In this document: piece by piece, positions 10,302 to 19,386 of the stretch
How the letters are laid out: each line of letters begins with the position of its first letter
How positions within the stretch are numbered: position 1 is the first letter of the stretch
NCBI RefSeq assembly: GCF_000612545.2
Contig: NZ_CP097800.1
Coordinates: 5,982,501 to 6,046,500, forward strand
Source of the DNA: Streptomyces sp. PCS3-D2
Lineage (GTDB): Bacteria; Actinomycetota; Actinomycetes; Streptomycetales; Streptomycetaceae
Length of the DNA stretch: 64,000 nt
Direction: 5' to 3'
The notes under the pieces: generated by a model
Seen by the model: only the letters and a program-made list of their open reading frames with translations
Told to the model about the DNA's origin: nothing
Database searches by the model: none
Position numbers and translations under genes: made by a program

Positions 10302-10655
10302 CTACGACGAGAGGAGGCTCTTCAGTCGCAGCAGGTCGCGGAATCCGGCCTCCAGCCTGACCCGGCCGGAGGCCCAGGCCTTCGCGAACTTCAGCTCGCC
10401 CGCGACCAGGGCGACCAGGTCGTCGCCGGCCATCGCGAGGCGGATCTCCGCCTTGCGGGCCGGCGGGCCGGGCGCCACCGCCTCCACATGGATCCGGCCC
10501 CCGTCGAGGCGGCCCGTGAACGTCTGGTCCAGGTCCGTGATGTGGCAGCTGAGGGAGCGGTCGAACGCGGCCGCGCCGCGCACGCCCTCCTCGGCCCGCG
10601 CGAGGTTGTCGGAGAGTCGGTCGAGTGCTCCACGGCACTCCTGGATCGTAGCCAT
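10302..10655 (-). CDS. SCP2-like sterol-transfer fold small protein
   Basis: The 117-residue acidic/helical protein resembles the SCP2 sterol-carrier fold: an N-terminal helix (ATIQECRGALDRLSDNLA), beta strands around CHITDLDQTFTGRL and IHVEAVAP, and a C-terminal segment GELKFAKAWASGRVRLEAG that matches the family pattern in which a D/E-L-x-F-x-x-A-x-x-x-G-x-v motif precedes a final helix. SCP2 domains bind lipids or other hydrophobic ligands; the ligand is unknown. It is transcribed divergently from the small protein gene at 10721 with a 65-bp spacer. Confidence 0.72.
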   Translation of the reverse strand: MATIQECRGALDRLSDNLARAEEGVRGAAAFDRSLSCHITDLDQTFTGRLDGGRIHVEAVAPGPPARKAEIRLAMAGDDLVALVAGELKFAKAWASGRVRLEAGFRDLLRLKSLLSS

Positions 10656-10720
10656 CGTGATCAGGACGGTACCGCAGAGCCGTGCGGGGCCGTGGGGGCG
10701 CTTCGGGGTAGCGTCGTGGC

Positions 10721-11032
10721 ATGACCGACGAAGCAGCCGAGATCCGGGCCGGGACCCAGAGCGCGGACGGAACCGAGGCCGGGGGCGGTGCCGGCGCGGC
10801 GGAAGAGCCCGCCGCGCCCGCGGAGCCCGCCGCGCCGGCGCCGCTCGGCGTCGTACGCACCCCCACCGGCCACACCGGGGTGGACGCGTACCTGGCGCGG
10901 CTCGCGGACGCGGACCACCTCGGGGCGGACGGACACGTCGAGGTGTACGAGGATGTCCACCGGGGGCTGCGTGAGGCGCTGACGGCGCTGGACGCACCGC
11001 CCCTCCCCGGACCGTACGAAAACAGGAGCTGA
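10721..11032 (+). CDS. conserved small protein upstream of tlyA
   Basis: This is a 103-residue protein with an Ala/Glu/Pro-rich, probably disordered first half and a more ordered second half (THTGVDAYLARLADADHL, as GHTGVDAYLARL here). It has no domain that I recognise. It ends seven bases before the GTG of the TlyA-like gene, so it is the first gene of a short operon with tlyA and the NAD kinase. An equivalent small gene sits at this place in other Streptomyces as far as I recall. Function unknown. Confidence 0.72.
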   Translation: MTDEAAEIRAGTQSADGTEAGGGAGAAEEPAAPAEPAAPAPLGVVRTPTGHTGVDAYLARLADADHLGADGHVEVYEDVHRGLREALTALDAPPLPGPYENRS

Positions 11033-11039
11033 ACCGAAC

Positions 11040-11851
<812 letters not shown>

Positions 11852-11855
<4 letters not shown>

Positions 11856-12760
11856 CAGATTCTTCGGGGGCACGCACCGTATTCCTGCTCGCGCACACCG
11901 GGCGGCCGGCGGCCATCCGCAGCGCGGAGCTGGTCGTCAAGGGCCTGCTGCGCTGCGGACTGGGCGTACGGGTCTTCGACCACGAGGCGGTGGACCTGCC
12001 GCTGCCGCAGGAGGTGGAGCTCGTCACCGAGTCCACGCCGGGAGTGCTCGACGGGTGCGAGCTGCTCGTCGTGCTGGGCGGGGACGGGACCCTGCTGCGC
12101 GGCGCCGAGTTCGCGCGCGCCTCGGGTGTGCCGATGCTGGGCGTCAACCTGGGTCGGGTCGGCTTCCTCGCCGAGGCCGAGCGCGACGACCTGGACAAGG
12201 TAGTGGACCGGGTGGTGACGCGTTCGTACGAGGTCGAGGAGCGGATGACCCTCGACGTGATCGTGCGGACGAACGGCGACGTGGTGCACCGGGACTGGGC
12301 GCTGAACGAGGCCGCAGTCCAGAAGGTGTCCCCGGAGCGGATGCTGGAGGTGGTCCTGGAGATCGACGGGCGTCCGGTGACCGGCTTCGGATGCGACGGG
12401 ATCGTCTGCGCGACTCCGACCGGCTCGACGGCCTACGCCTTCTCCGCGGGCGGGCCGGTGGTCTGGCCGGAGGTGGAGGCGCTGCTGATGGTGCCCATCA
12501 GCGCCCACGCGCTGTTCGCGAAGCCGCTGGTGACCTCGCCGAACTCGGTGCTGGCGGTGGAGGTGCAGAGCGGTACCCCGCACGGGGTCTTGTGGTGCGA
12601 CGGCCGGCGCACGCTGGAGCTGCCGGCCGGGGCCCGCGTGGAGGTCCGCCGGGGTGCGGTGCCGGTACGGCTCGCCCGGCTGCACCACGCGTCGTTCACG
12701 GACCGGCTCGTCGCGAAGTTCGCGCTGCCGGTGTCCGGCTGGCGGGGCGCGCCGCACTGA
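11852..12760 (+). CDS. nadK: NAD kinase
   Basis: The 302-residue protein makes NADP from NAD and ATP (or polyphosphate). It contains the family motif LVVLGGDGTLLRGA (GGDGT), the NE motif in WALNEAAVQK, and the glycine-rich GCDGIVCATPTGSTAYAFSA. Its GTG start at 11852 lies in the stop codon of tlyA, so the two are co-translated. The tlyA-nadK-recN order is widely conserved in actinobacteria. Confidence 0.95.
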
Positions 12761-12953
12761 CCGGTGCCTGGGGCTTTCGGCGGGCCGAGGGCGGCGTCCG
12801 GGGCGGAAGCAGCCCTGGCGCCCGCAAGCCCCGCCGGGTTCAAGGGCGTTGCCGCCCGGTGCCGGAGCCGAGAGCCCTAATAGCACACGCGTTCGAAGAA
12901 TTCCGGGCGGGTGACGTCACATGGCACTCGGGAAACCTCGGTATCGTCGTCCC

Positions 12954-14690
12954 GTGCTTGAGGAGATGCGGATACGGTCGCTCGGGGTCATCGACGACGC
13001 GGTGGTCGAGCTGTCGCCCGGTTTCACCGCGGTGACCGGCGAGACCGGTGCGGGCAAGACGATGGTCGTCACCAGCCTCGGGCTGCTGCTCGGCGGGCGT
13101 GCCGACCCGGCCCTGGTGCGGATCGGGGCCAAGGCGGCGGTGGTCGAGGGCCGCATCGTCATGCGTCCGGACGCCCCTGCCGCGGTGCGCGCCGAGGAGG
13201 CGGGCGCCGAGCTCGACGACGGTGCTCTGCTGATCAGCCGGACCGTGTCCGCCGAGGGGCGCTCACGTGCCCACGTCGGCGGCCGTTCCGTGCCCGTCGG
13301 CCTGCTCGGCGAACTCGCGGACGACCTGGTCGCCGTCCACGGGCAGACCGACCAGCAGGGCCTGCTCCGGCCGGCCCGGCAGCGGCAGGCGCTCGACCGG
13401 TACGCCGGAGACGCCGTCGCCGTCCCGCTGGAGAAGTACGGCTCGGCCTACCGCAGGCTCCGGGCGGTCGCGGTGGAGCTCGACGAGATCACCACCCGGG
13501 CCCGGGAGCGGGCCCAGGAAGCCGATCTGCTGCGCTTCGGGCTCGACGAGATCGCGGCCGTGGAGCCGGTGGCCGGCGAGGACGTCGAACTGGCGGCCGA
13601 GGCGGAGCGGCTCGGGCACGCCGAGGCGCTGGCCCAGGCCGCCCAGGCGGCGCACGCCGCGCTCGCGGGCAACCCCGAGGACCCCGAGGCCATCGACGCG
13701 AACATGCTCGTGGCGGGAGCCCACCGGGCGCTGGAATCCGTACGGTCGCACGACCCGGCGCTCGGCGCGCTCGCCGAGCGGATCGGCGAGCTCGGCATCC
13801 TGATGTCGGACGTGGCGGGCGAACTGGCGGGCTACGCCGACGACCTCGACGCCGATCCGCTGCGGCTGGCCGCGGTGGAGGAGCGCCGGGCCGCCCTGAC
13901 CCAGCTGACGCGCAAGTACGGCACCGCGGGCACCGTGGACGCCGTGCTGGAGTGGGCCGAACAGGGTGCGGCGCGGCTGCTGGAACTGGACGGCGACGAC
14001 GAGCGGATCACCGAGCTGACCGCGGAACGCGACGGGCTGCGGTCCGAACTGTCCCTGCTGGCGCAGACGCTGACCGACGCCCGGGTGGAGGCGGCCAGCC
14101 GCTTCGCCGCCGCGGTGACGCAGGAGCTGGCATCGCTGGCGATGCCGCACGCCCGGGTGACGATCGACATCCGGCAGACGGAGGACCCCGAAGGAGTGGA
14201 GGTGGGCGGCCGTCCGGTCGCCTGCGGGCCGTCCGGCGCCGACGAGGTGGAGTTGCTGCTGGCCCCGCATCCGGGTGCCCAGCCGCGGCCGATCGCCAAG
14301 GGCGCCTCCGGCGGTGAGCTGTCCCGCGTGATGCTCGCCGTCGAGGTCGTCTTCGCGGGTACCGACCCGGTGCCCACCTACCTCTTCGACGAGGTCGACG
14401 CAGGCGTCGGCGGCAAGGCGGCCGTCGAGATCGGCCGGCGCCTGGCGCAGTTGGCCAGGTCGGCGCAGGTCGTGGTCGTCACACACCTGCCGCAGGTGGC
14501 GGCCTTCGCCGACCGGCAACTGCTGGTGGAGAAGACCAACGACGGTTCGGTCACCCGCAGCGGCGTCACCGTCCTGGAGGGGGAGGACCGGGTGCGGGAG
14601 CTGTCGCGCATGCTCGCCGGGCACGAGGACTCCGTCTCCGCACGGGCGCACGCCGAGGAACTCCTGGCCGCGGCGCGCGCCGACGGGTGA
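12954..14690 (+). CDS. recN: DNA repair protein RecN
   Basis: RecN is an SMC-like ATPase that acts early in double-strand-break repair. The ~578-residue product shows N-terminal LEEMRIRSLGVIDDAVVELS, Walker A TGETGAGKTMVV, a long central helical arm with HGQTDQQGLL, the signature ASGGELSRVMLAVEV and Walker B TYLFDEVDAGVGG. I prefer GTG 12954, which gives the usual family N-terminus (LEEMRIRSLG). An in-frame ATG at 12921, preceded by a GGGCGGG stretch ten bases away, would add eleven residues and cannot be excluded. Confidence 0.94.
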   Translation: MLEEMRIRSLGVIDDAVVELSPGFTAVTGETGAGKTMVVTSLGLLLGGRADPALVRIGAKAAVVEGRIVMRPDAPAAVRAEEAGAELDDGALLISRTVSAEGRSRAHVGGRSVPVGLLGELADDLVAVHGQTDQQGLLRPARQRQALDRYAGDAVAVPLEKYGSAYRRLRAVAVELDEITTRARERAQEADLLRFGLDEIAAVEPVAGEDVELAAEAERLGHAEALAQAAQAAHAALAGNPEDPEAIDANMLVAGAHRALESVRSHDPALGALAERIGELGILMSDVAGELAGYADDLDADPLRLAAVEERRAALTQLTRKYGTAGTVDAVLEWAEQGAARLLELDGDDERITELTAERDGLRSELSLLAQTLTDARVEAASRFAAAVTQELASLAMPHARVTIDIRQTEDPEGVEVGGRPVACGPSGADEVELLLAPHPGAQPRPIAKGASGGELSRVMLAVEVVFAGTDPVPTYLFDEVDAGVGGKAAVEIGRRLAQLARSAQVVVVTHLPQVAAFADRQLLVEKTNDGSVTRSGVTVLEGEDRVRELSRMLAGHEDSVSARAHAEELLAAARADG

Positions 14691-14946
14691 ACGCGCGCAT
14701 CCCCGAGGGCCCGGACCGCATGGCGTTCCGGGCCCTCCGCTTGACCGCGAAAGACCGTTTCGGACCGGAAGCGGACCGATCGGCACGTCACTCTCCGGAT
14801 TCCACTTACGCCCTGTGGGTGAGGCCGTCGGGTCTGCGACCGTATCTCGCACAGGATCCGCACCCGTATGGTCCCGGAACGCGCGTGCGGACTGGCATTC
14901 TGGGCGACGTCTCTGCACTCTTCCCTCCCCCCTGGAGCTTCGGCCC

Positions 14947-16059
14947 GTGAGCAGCTCCCCGGTCTCCACCTCCGCCGCGGCACAGCCCTACGGGCGCCCG
15001 CTGCGCACCGTCCACGTACTCGGCGACGGTGCGGGCGCGGGCAGCTGCGCTCACGTCCGATCACTCGCCACCGGGCTCGCCGCGCGCGGGGTGCGGGTCA
15101 CGGTGTGCGCACCCGTCCGGGCGGAGGGGGAGTACGACTTCACCGGCGCCGGGGCGGAGTTCGCGCCCGACGCGGTGAGCGTGCTGCGGGCCGCCTGCGC
15201 CGGTGCGGACGTCGTGCACGCGCACGGGGTGAAGGCCGGCCTGCGGGCCGCGCTGGCCCTGCGCGGGCGCCGGGTGCCGTTGGTGGTGAGCTGGCACGGC
15301 GAAGGCCGGTCGGTGCCCGGAGCGCTCGGGCGGCTGAGCCGGATGCTGGAACGGCGCGTGGCGCGGGCCGCCGCGGTGGTGCTCGGCGCCTCCTCGGACC
15401 TGGTGGACCTGGCGCGGCAGCGGGGCGCCAGGGACGCGCGGCTGGCACCCGTCGCCTTCCCGTCGGCTCCGGAAGGGGTGACCGACCCAGGCAAACTGCG
15501 GGCGGAACTCGGCGTCATGGAGCGGCCGTTGCTCGTCACGGTCGGCAGCCTCGTCGCGCACCGCGGATACTCCGTCCTGCTGGACGCGGCGCGGGAGTGG
15601 CGGGCGCTGGAGCCGACGCCGCTGCTGGTGATCGCGGGCGAAGGGCCCTTGCGGACCGAACTCGCCCGGCGGATCGAGGCGGAGGGGCTCCCGGTCCGGC
15701 TGCTCGGACGGCGCCGGGATGCGGCGCACCTGCTGGCGGCGGCCGACCTGGCGGTCCTCCCGAGCCGGTGGGAGGCCCGGGCCCTGCCGGCGCAGGAGGC
15801 GCTGCGGGCGGGCGTACCGCTGGTGGCCACGGCGGTGGGGGGCGTCCCGGAGCTGGTGGGGGAGGGTGCGGTGCTCGTCCCGCCGGGGGAGGCGGGGGCC
15901 CTCGCCTCGGCCGTGACCGGCCTCCTGGCCGATCCGGCCCGCCGGGCCGATCTGGCCGCCGCCGGGCGCGTCCAGGCCGCGACGTGGCCGTCGGAGGACG
16001 ACACGGTGGCCCAGATCCTGTCCGTCTACGACGAACTGACGGAACGCACCCGCCGCTAG
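14947..16059 (+). CDS. Glycosyltransferase (GT4-like)
   Basis: The 370-residue protein has a GT-B fold layout. The N-terminal domain carries VHVLGDGAGAGSCAHVRSLA and VVHAHGVKAGLRAA. The C-terminal nucleotide-sugar domain carries LVTVGSLVAHRGYSVLL and ALPAQEALRAGVPLVATAVGG, the E-x7-E type region of GT4 enzymes. It would transfer a sugar from an activated donor to an unknown acceptor. GTG 14947 is preferred since GGAG lies nine bases upstream; the frame stays open further upstream without features. The gene sits between recN and pyrG, where Streptomyces commonly have one. Confidence 0.86.
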   Translation: MSSSPVSTSAAAQPYGRPLRTVHVLGDGAGAGSCAHVRSLATGLAARGVRVTVCAPVRAEGEYDFTGAGAEFAPDAVSVLRAACAGADVVHAHGVKAGLRAALALRGRRVPLVVSWHGEGRSVPGALGRLSRMLERRVARAAAVVLGASSDLVDLARQRGARDARLAPVAFPSAPEGVTDPGKLRAELGVMERPLLVTVGSLVAHRGYSVLLDAAREWRALEPTPLLVIAGEGPLRTELARRIEAEGLPVRLLGRRRDAAHLLAAADLAVLPSRWEARALPAQEALRAGVPLVATAVGGVPELVGEGAVLVPPGEAGALASAVTGLLADPARRADLAAAGRVQAATWPSEDDTVAQILSVYDELTERTRR

Positions 16060-16236
16060 GGTCTGTCCGCCGGCGGCACACCCCCGGCGAAACGGCGGCG
16101 AGGCGATGCGGCGAGGCGATGGGGCGGGGCCGATGGGGCGGGGCCGGGCCGGCGGGTCGGGGACGGCGGGTCGGGGACGGCGGGTCCGGTCCGGGACGGT
16201 GCGGCTCAGCCCCGGCGGCGAGGGCGAGGGGACGCG
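16060..16236. repeat. short G-rich direct repeats in a convergent intergenic region
   Basis: The gap between the glycosyltransferase and the PucR-type gene holds short direct repeats: GATGGGGCGGGGCCG twice near 16117-16147 and GGGTCGGGGACGGC repeated near 16155-16190. No gene or clear terminator stem is seen apart from the small palindrome CCGCCGGCGG just after the stop at 16059. Confidence 0.6.
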
Positions 16237-17856
16237 TCAGGAAGGGCCGGCGTGGCGGCGGGCGCGGAGGGCGAGGCTCAGCGAGAGGACCGTTTCCGGG
16301 TCGTCCAGATCCGTGCCCAGCAGCTCCGAGATGCGGGCCAGCCGGTTGTAGAGGGTCTGCCGGTTCAGGTGGAGCTCACGGGCCGTCTCCGCCTTGCGGC
16401 CCGCATGGGCCAGGTACGTCTCCAACGTGGGCAGCAGCGGCGGCCGCGAGGCCCCGTCGTGCGCGCGCAGCGGGCCGATCGCCCGGTCCACGAAGGCCGC
16501 CAGGTCCGGGTGTTCGCGCAGCCGCCAGAGCAGCAGGTCGATGTCCAGACGCCGGGCGTCGTACCAGGGCCGGGCCGGCAGCCCGTGGGCCGCCGTGGCG
16601 GTCTCGGCGGCGTGCCGCAGCCCCGACGAGGCGGCCGCCCAGTCGCCCGCCACGCCGACGACCACGGCCGGCGGGGCGGTGGCCCGGTCCAGGCCCGCGC
16701 GTTCGACACCCGCCCGCAGCGCCGCAGCGACCCGGTCGGCGACCGCGGTGCGCTCCGACTCGGCCCGCAGCGACACCAGCAGCGGCACCCGGCCCTCGAC
16801 CGGCCGGACGCCCAGCAGGAACGGGACCCCGACGGACGACAGCTCCTCCAGCACCGCCCTCGCCAGCACGGCCCAATTGCCCGACGGACCGAGGTCCGAC
16901 AGCCGCATGACCACCGGAAGCAGCGGCCCGGCACCCGGCCTGAAACCCAGCACGCGGGCCTGCGCCGGCGCGTCCTCCGCCGAGATGCGGCCCTCCGCGA
17001 GGTCGGTCAGGAAGTCGCCGCGGCCGCGCGCCGCCAGCTCCTCCTCCTGCCGCGCCTGCATCAGGACCACGGCCAGCACGCCCGCCGTACGCTCCGCCGC
17101 CATCCGGTGCACCGGCAGCAGCGGGGCCGAGACGCCGACCAGGACGACCCGGGCCCGGACCGAGCCCGAGCCGTGGCCACCGCCCGGTACGTCGATCACC
17201 ACAGTGTTCGCCGACGGCTCGGCCTCGCGCTGGCCGCGCAGCCCCTCCCACACCTGGAGCGGGTCCGCCCCCGGGTCCCCGGCCGCGCTGGCAGCCGCGT
17301 ACAGCAACTGCCCCTCGGGGGTCTCCAGGAACACCGGGTTCCCCGTGAAGTCGGCCAGGATGCGCAGGACCTGCGGGATGCCGCCGCCGCCCAACAGGGC
17401 CTCCGTGCACCGCCGGTGGACCTCCTCGGCCCGCTGGAGCAGGGCGTAGTGGCCGTTGACGATCTCGGTGTGGACCTCTTCGGTGACCGTGACGAAGGGG
17501 ACCTCCCGGTGGAGCTGCACCAGAGGCAGTCCCGCGGCGCGCGCCGTCTCCACGATCGTCGCGGGCAGCCGCGTGAACCGCGGGCCCAGCTCGACGACCA
17601 GCGCGGCGATGCCCCGGTCCGCGAGGCGGCGTACGAAGGCCCGCTGCTCGGCGGGCCGGGCGCCCAGGCCCAGGCCCGTGGTCAGCAGCAGTTCGCCGCC
17701 CTTGAGCAGGGAGGCGATGTTCGGCACCTCGCCCGCGTGCACCCAGCGGACCGTGCGGCCCAGCCGGTCGGCGCAGGCCACCACCTCCGGCAGGCCGCTG
17801 CGCAGCCCGGGCAGTTCCAGTGCCCGCTGAACGGTGATCCCGCCCTGGTTCTCCAT
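16237..17856 (-). CDS. PucR/CdaR-family transcriptional regulator
   Basis: The 539-residue protein begins with a PucR-type sensor domain (residues ~8-130, ELPGLRSGLPEVVACAD and WVHAGEVPNIASLLKGGELL). It has a central GGDEF-like/CdaR region and ends with the PucR-type helix-turn-helix ETARELHLNRQTLYNRLARI followed by DDPETVLSLSLALRAR. Such regulators act on purine catabolism, amino-acid or polyketide genes; the target here is unknown. It begins 23 bases after the stop of the upstream, same-strand FAD oxidase, so the two may be cotranscribed and the regulator may respond to that enzyme's substrate. Confidence 0.9.
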   Translation of the reverse strand: MENQGGITVQRALELPGLRSGLPEVVACADRLGRTVRWVHAGEVPNIASLLKGGELLLTTGLGLGARPAEQRAFVRRLADRGIAALVVELGPRFTRLPATIVETARAAGLPLVQLHREVPFVTVTEEVHTEIVNGHYALLQRAEEVHRRCTEALLGGGGIPQVLRILADFTGNPVFLETPEGQLLYAAASAAGDPGADPLQVWEGLRGQREAEPSANTVVIDVPGGGHGSGSVRARVVLVGVSAPLLPVHRMAAERTAGVLAVVLMQARQEEELAARGRGDFLTDLAEGRISAEDAPAQARVLGFRPGAGPLLPVVMRLSDLGPSGNWAVLARAVLEELSSVGVPFLLGVRPVEGRVPLLVSLRAESERTAVADRVAAALRAGVERAGLDRATAPPAVVVGVAGDWAAASSGLRHAAETATAAHGLPARPWYDARRLDIDLLLWRLREHPDLAAFVDRAIGPLRAHDGASRPPLLPTLETYLAHAGRKAETARELHLNRQTLYNRLARISELLGTDLDDPETVLSLSLALRARRHAGPS

Positions 17857-17878
17857 GTCGCGGGACGCTACCAGGGGG

Positions 17879-19264
17879 TCAGGCCGGGCGGATGTTGTGG
17901 TTGAAGCGGAAGACGTTGTCCGGGTCGTACCGGCGCTTCACCCGCCCCAGCCGCCGCATGTTGTCCGCGCCGAGTCCGGAGACCACCCGGTCCGCGCCCT
18001 CGTCCCCGGTGAAGTTCAGGTACACCGCGCCGGTGCTCCACGGCTGCGCGTCCGCGCGGACGTCCTTGACCCACTGCCGGCAGCGTTCGTCGTCGGCCGG
18101 ATCCTCCCAGATCCCGAACGGGTGCACCGCCCAGGGGGAGTCCCGGTACGGCACCGGATAGTCGGCCGGGCCGGAGGCGATCGCGCCGCCCTGCGGGAAC
18201 AGGATGTGCTGGGTTCCGGTGGGCACCGGCATCGACGAGGCACGGGAGCAGAACACGTCCACGTACGCGTCGGGTGCGCCGGTCAGGTACTCGGCCGACC
18301 AGTAGTTCCGCATCCCCGGCGGGTCGTCGATCATGCACTGGAGGTCGGCGTACGCGATGCCGGTGACCATCGCCGCCTCGTGCGGCACCGCGAGCAGCGG
18401 CTCGGCGAGCCCTCGCAGCCGCTCCTCCGGGCCCGCGTACGTCAGCAGCGCCGCGCACAGCAGCTTCCCCGCGAGGTGCGGGGGCACGAAGTCGTCGTCC
18501 GGAGGGCCGGTCAGGTAGATCACGCCCCCGCTCGCCTCCGCCGGCCCGGCCTCGATGAGGTCCCGGTAGGTCCGCACCACCTCGGGGCCGTTCTCCGGCA
18601 GGTACAGGACGAACGCGATCGCCATGGCGGGCAGTTCGTGCAGCCGCAGGGTGATCGCGGTGGCCACGCCGAAGTTGCCGCCGCCGCCGTGCAGGGCCCA
18701 GAACAGCTCGGGGTGCTCCTCCGCGGTGGTCTCCACGACCGAGCCGTCGGCGGTCACCAGCTCCACGCCCAGCAGGTTGTCCACGGCCAGCCCACAGGTG
18801 CGGTCCAGCCAGCCGCTGCCGCCCCCCAGGACGAAGCCGCCCACCCCGGTGGTGGAGGCCCGGCCGCCGGTGGTGGCCAGGCCGTACGGGGCGCAGGCCC
18901 GGTCCAGGTGGCTCATCGTCGCCCCGCCCTCGATCCGGACCGCGCGGGCACCCGGGTGGACGGTGACCTCGTGCATCCGGCGCAGGTCGACCACCAGGGC
19001 TCCATCACCGAGAGCGGAACCGGAGACGCTGTGCCCGCCGCCGCGCACCGCGATCTTCAGGTCCAGGTCCCTCCCGAAGCGCACGGCGGTGACCACGTCC
19101 TCCGCGCTCTCGCACTGGGCGATGACGGCGGGCCTTCGGTCGATCATCGCGTTGAAGACGGTCCGGGCCTCGTCGTAGCCCGGATCCTCCGGAGCGAACA
19201 CCTCGCCGGACAGATCCTCGCGGAGCGCGGTCAGGGCCGCGCCCGCCTTCGAGAGGGGAGCCAT
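17879..19264 (-). CDS. FAD-linked oxidase (berberine-bridge-enzyme family)
   Basis: The 461-residue flavoenzyme has the FAD_binding_4 domain with RGGGHSVSGSALGDGALVVD (the His in GGGHS is the usual covalent flavin link), then GGFVLGGGSGWLDR. A C-terminal BBE segment DNMRRLGRVKRRYDPDNVFR lies near the end. Members oxidise sugars, alkaloids or polyketide intermediates. It appears cytoplasmic, as there is no signal peptide. ATG 19264 is preferred because GGAAGGGGG precedes it by five bases. Its gene leads a probable two-gene unit with the PucR regulator. Confidence 0.9.
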   Translation of the reverse strand: MAPLSKAGAALTALREDLSGEVFAPEDPGYDEARTVFNAMIDRRPAVIAQCESAEDVVTAVRFGRDLDLKIAVRGGGHSVSGSALGDGALVVDLRRMHEVTVHPGARAVRIEGGATMSHLDRACAPYGLATTGGRASTTGVGGFVLGGGSGWLDRTCGLAVDNLLGVELVTADGSVVETTAEEHPELFWALHGGGGNFGVATAITLRLHELPAMAIAFVLYLPENGPEVVRTYRDLIEAGPAEASGGVIYLTGPPDDDFVPPHLAGKLLCAALLTYAGPEERLRGLAEPLLAVPHEAAMVTGIAYADLQCMIDDPPGMRNYWSAEYLTGAPDAYVDVFCSRASSMPVPTGTQHILFPQGGAIASGPADYPVPYRDSPWAVHPFGIWEDPADDERCRQWVKDVRADAQPWSTGAVYLNFTGDEGADRVVSGLGADNMRRLGRVKRRYDPDNVFRFNHNIRPA

Positions 19265-19328
19265 GGCTGCCCCCTTCCAACAGACGGAGGGCATAAGACC
19301 CTTCCAGCCTAGGCCCGGAGGATCACCG

Positions 19329-19350
19329 GGGCGCGGTGAACACCGCGCCC
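19329..19350 (-). terminator. terminator after the GH15 gene
   Basis: GGGCGCGGTG (19329-19338) pairs with CACCGCGCCC (19341-19350) to form a nine-bp stem on a GAAC loop. It lies between the stop of the GH15 gene and the start of the next minus-strand gene, so it can end the GH15 transcript. There is no U-tract. Confidence 0.6.
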
Positions 19351-19386
19351 GCCCGCACCGCCGTCGGGTCAGGAGCGCACGGGCCC

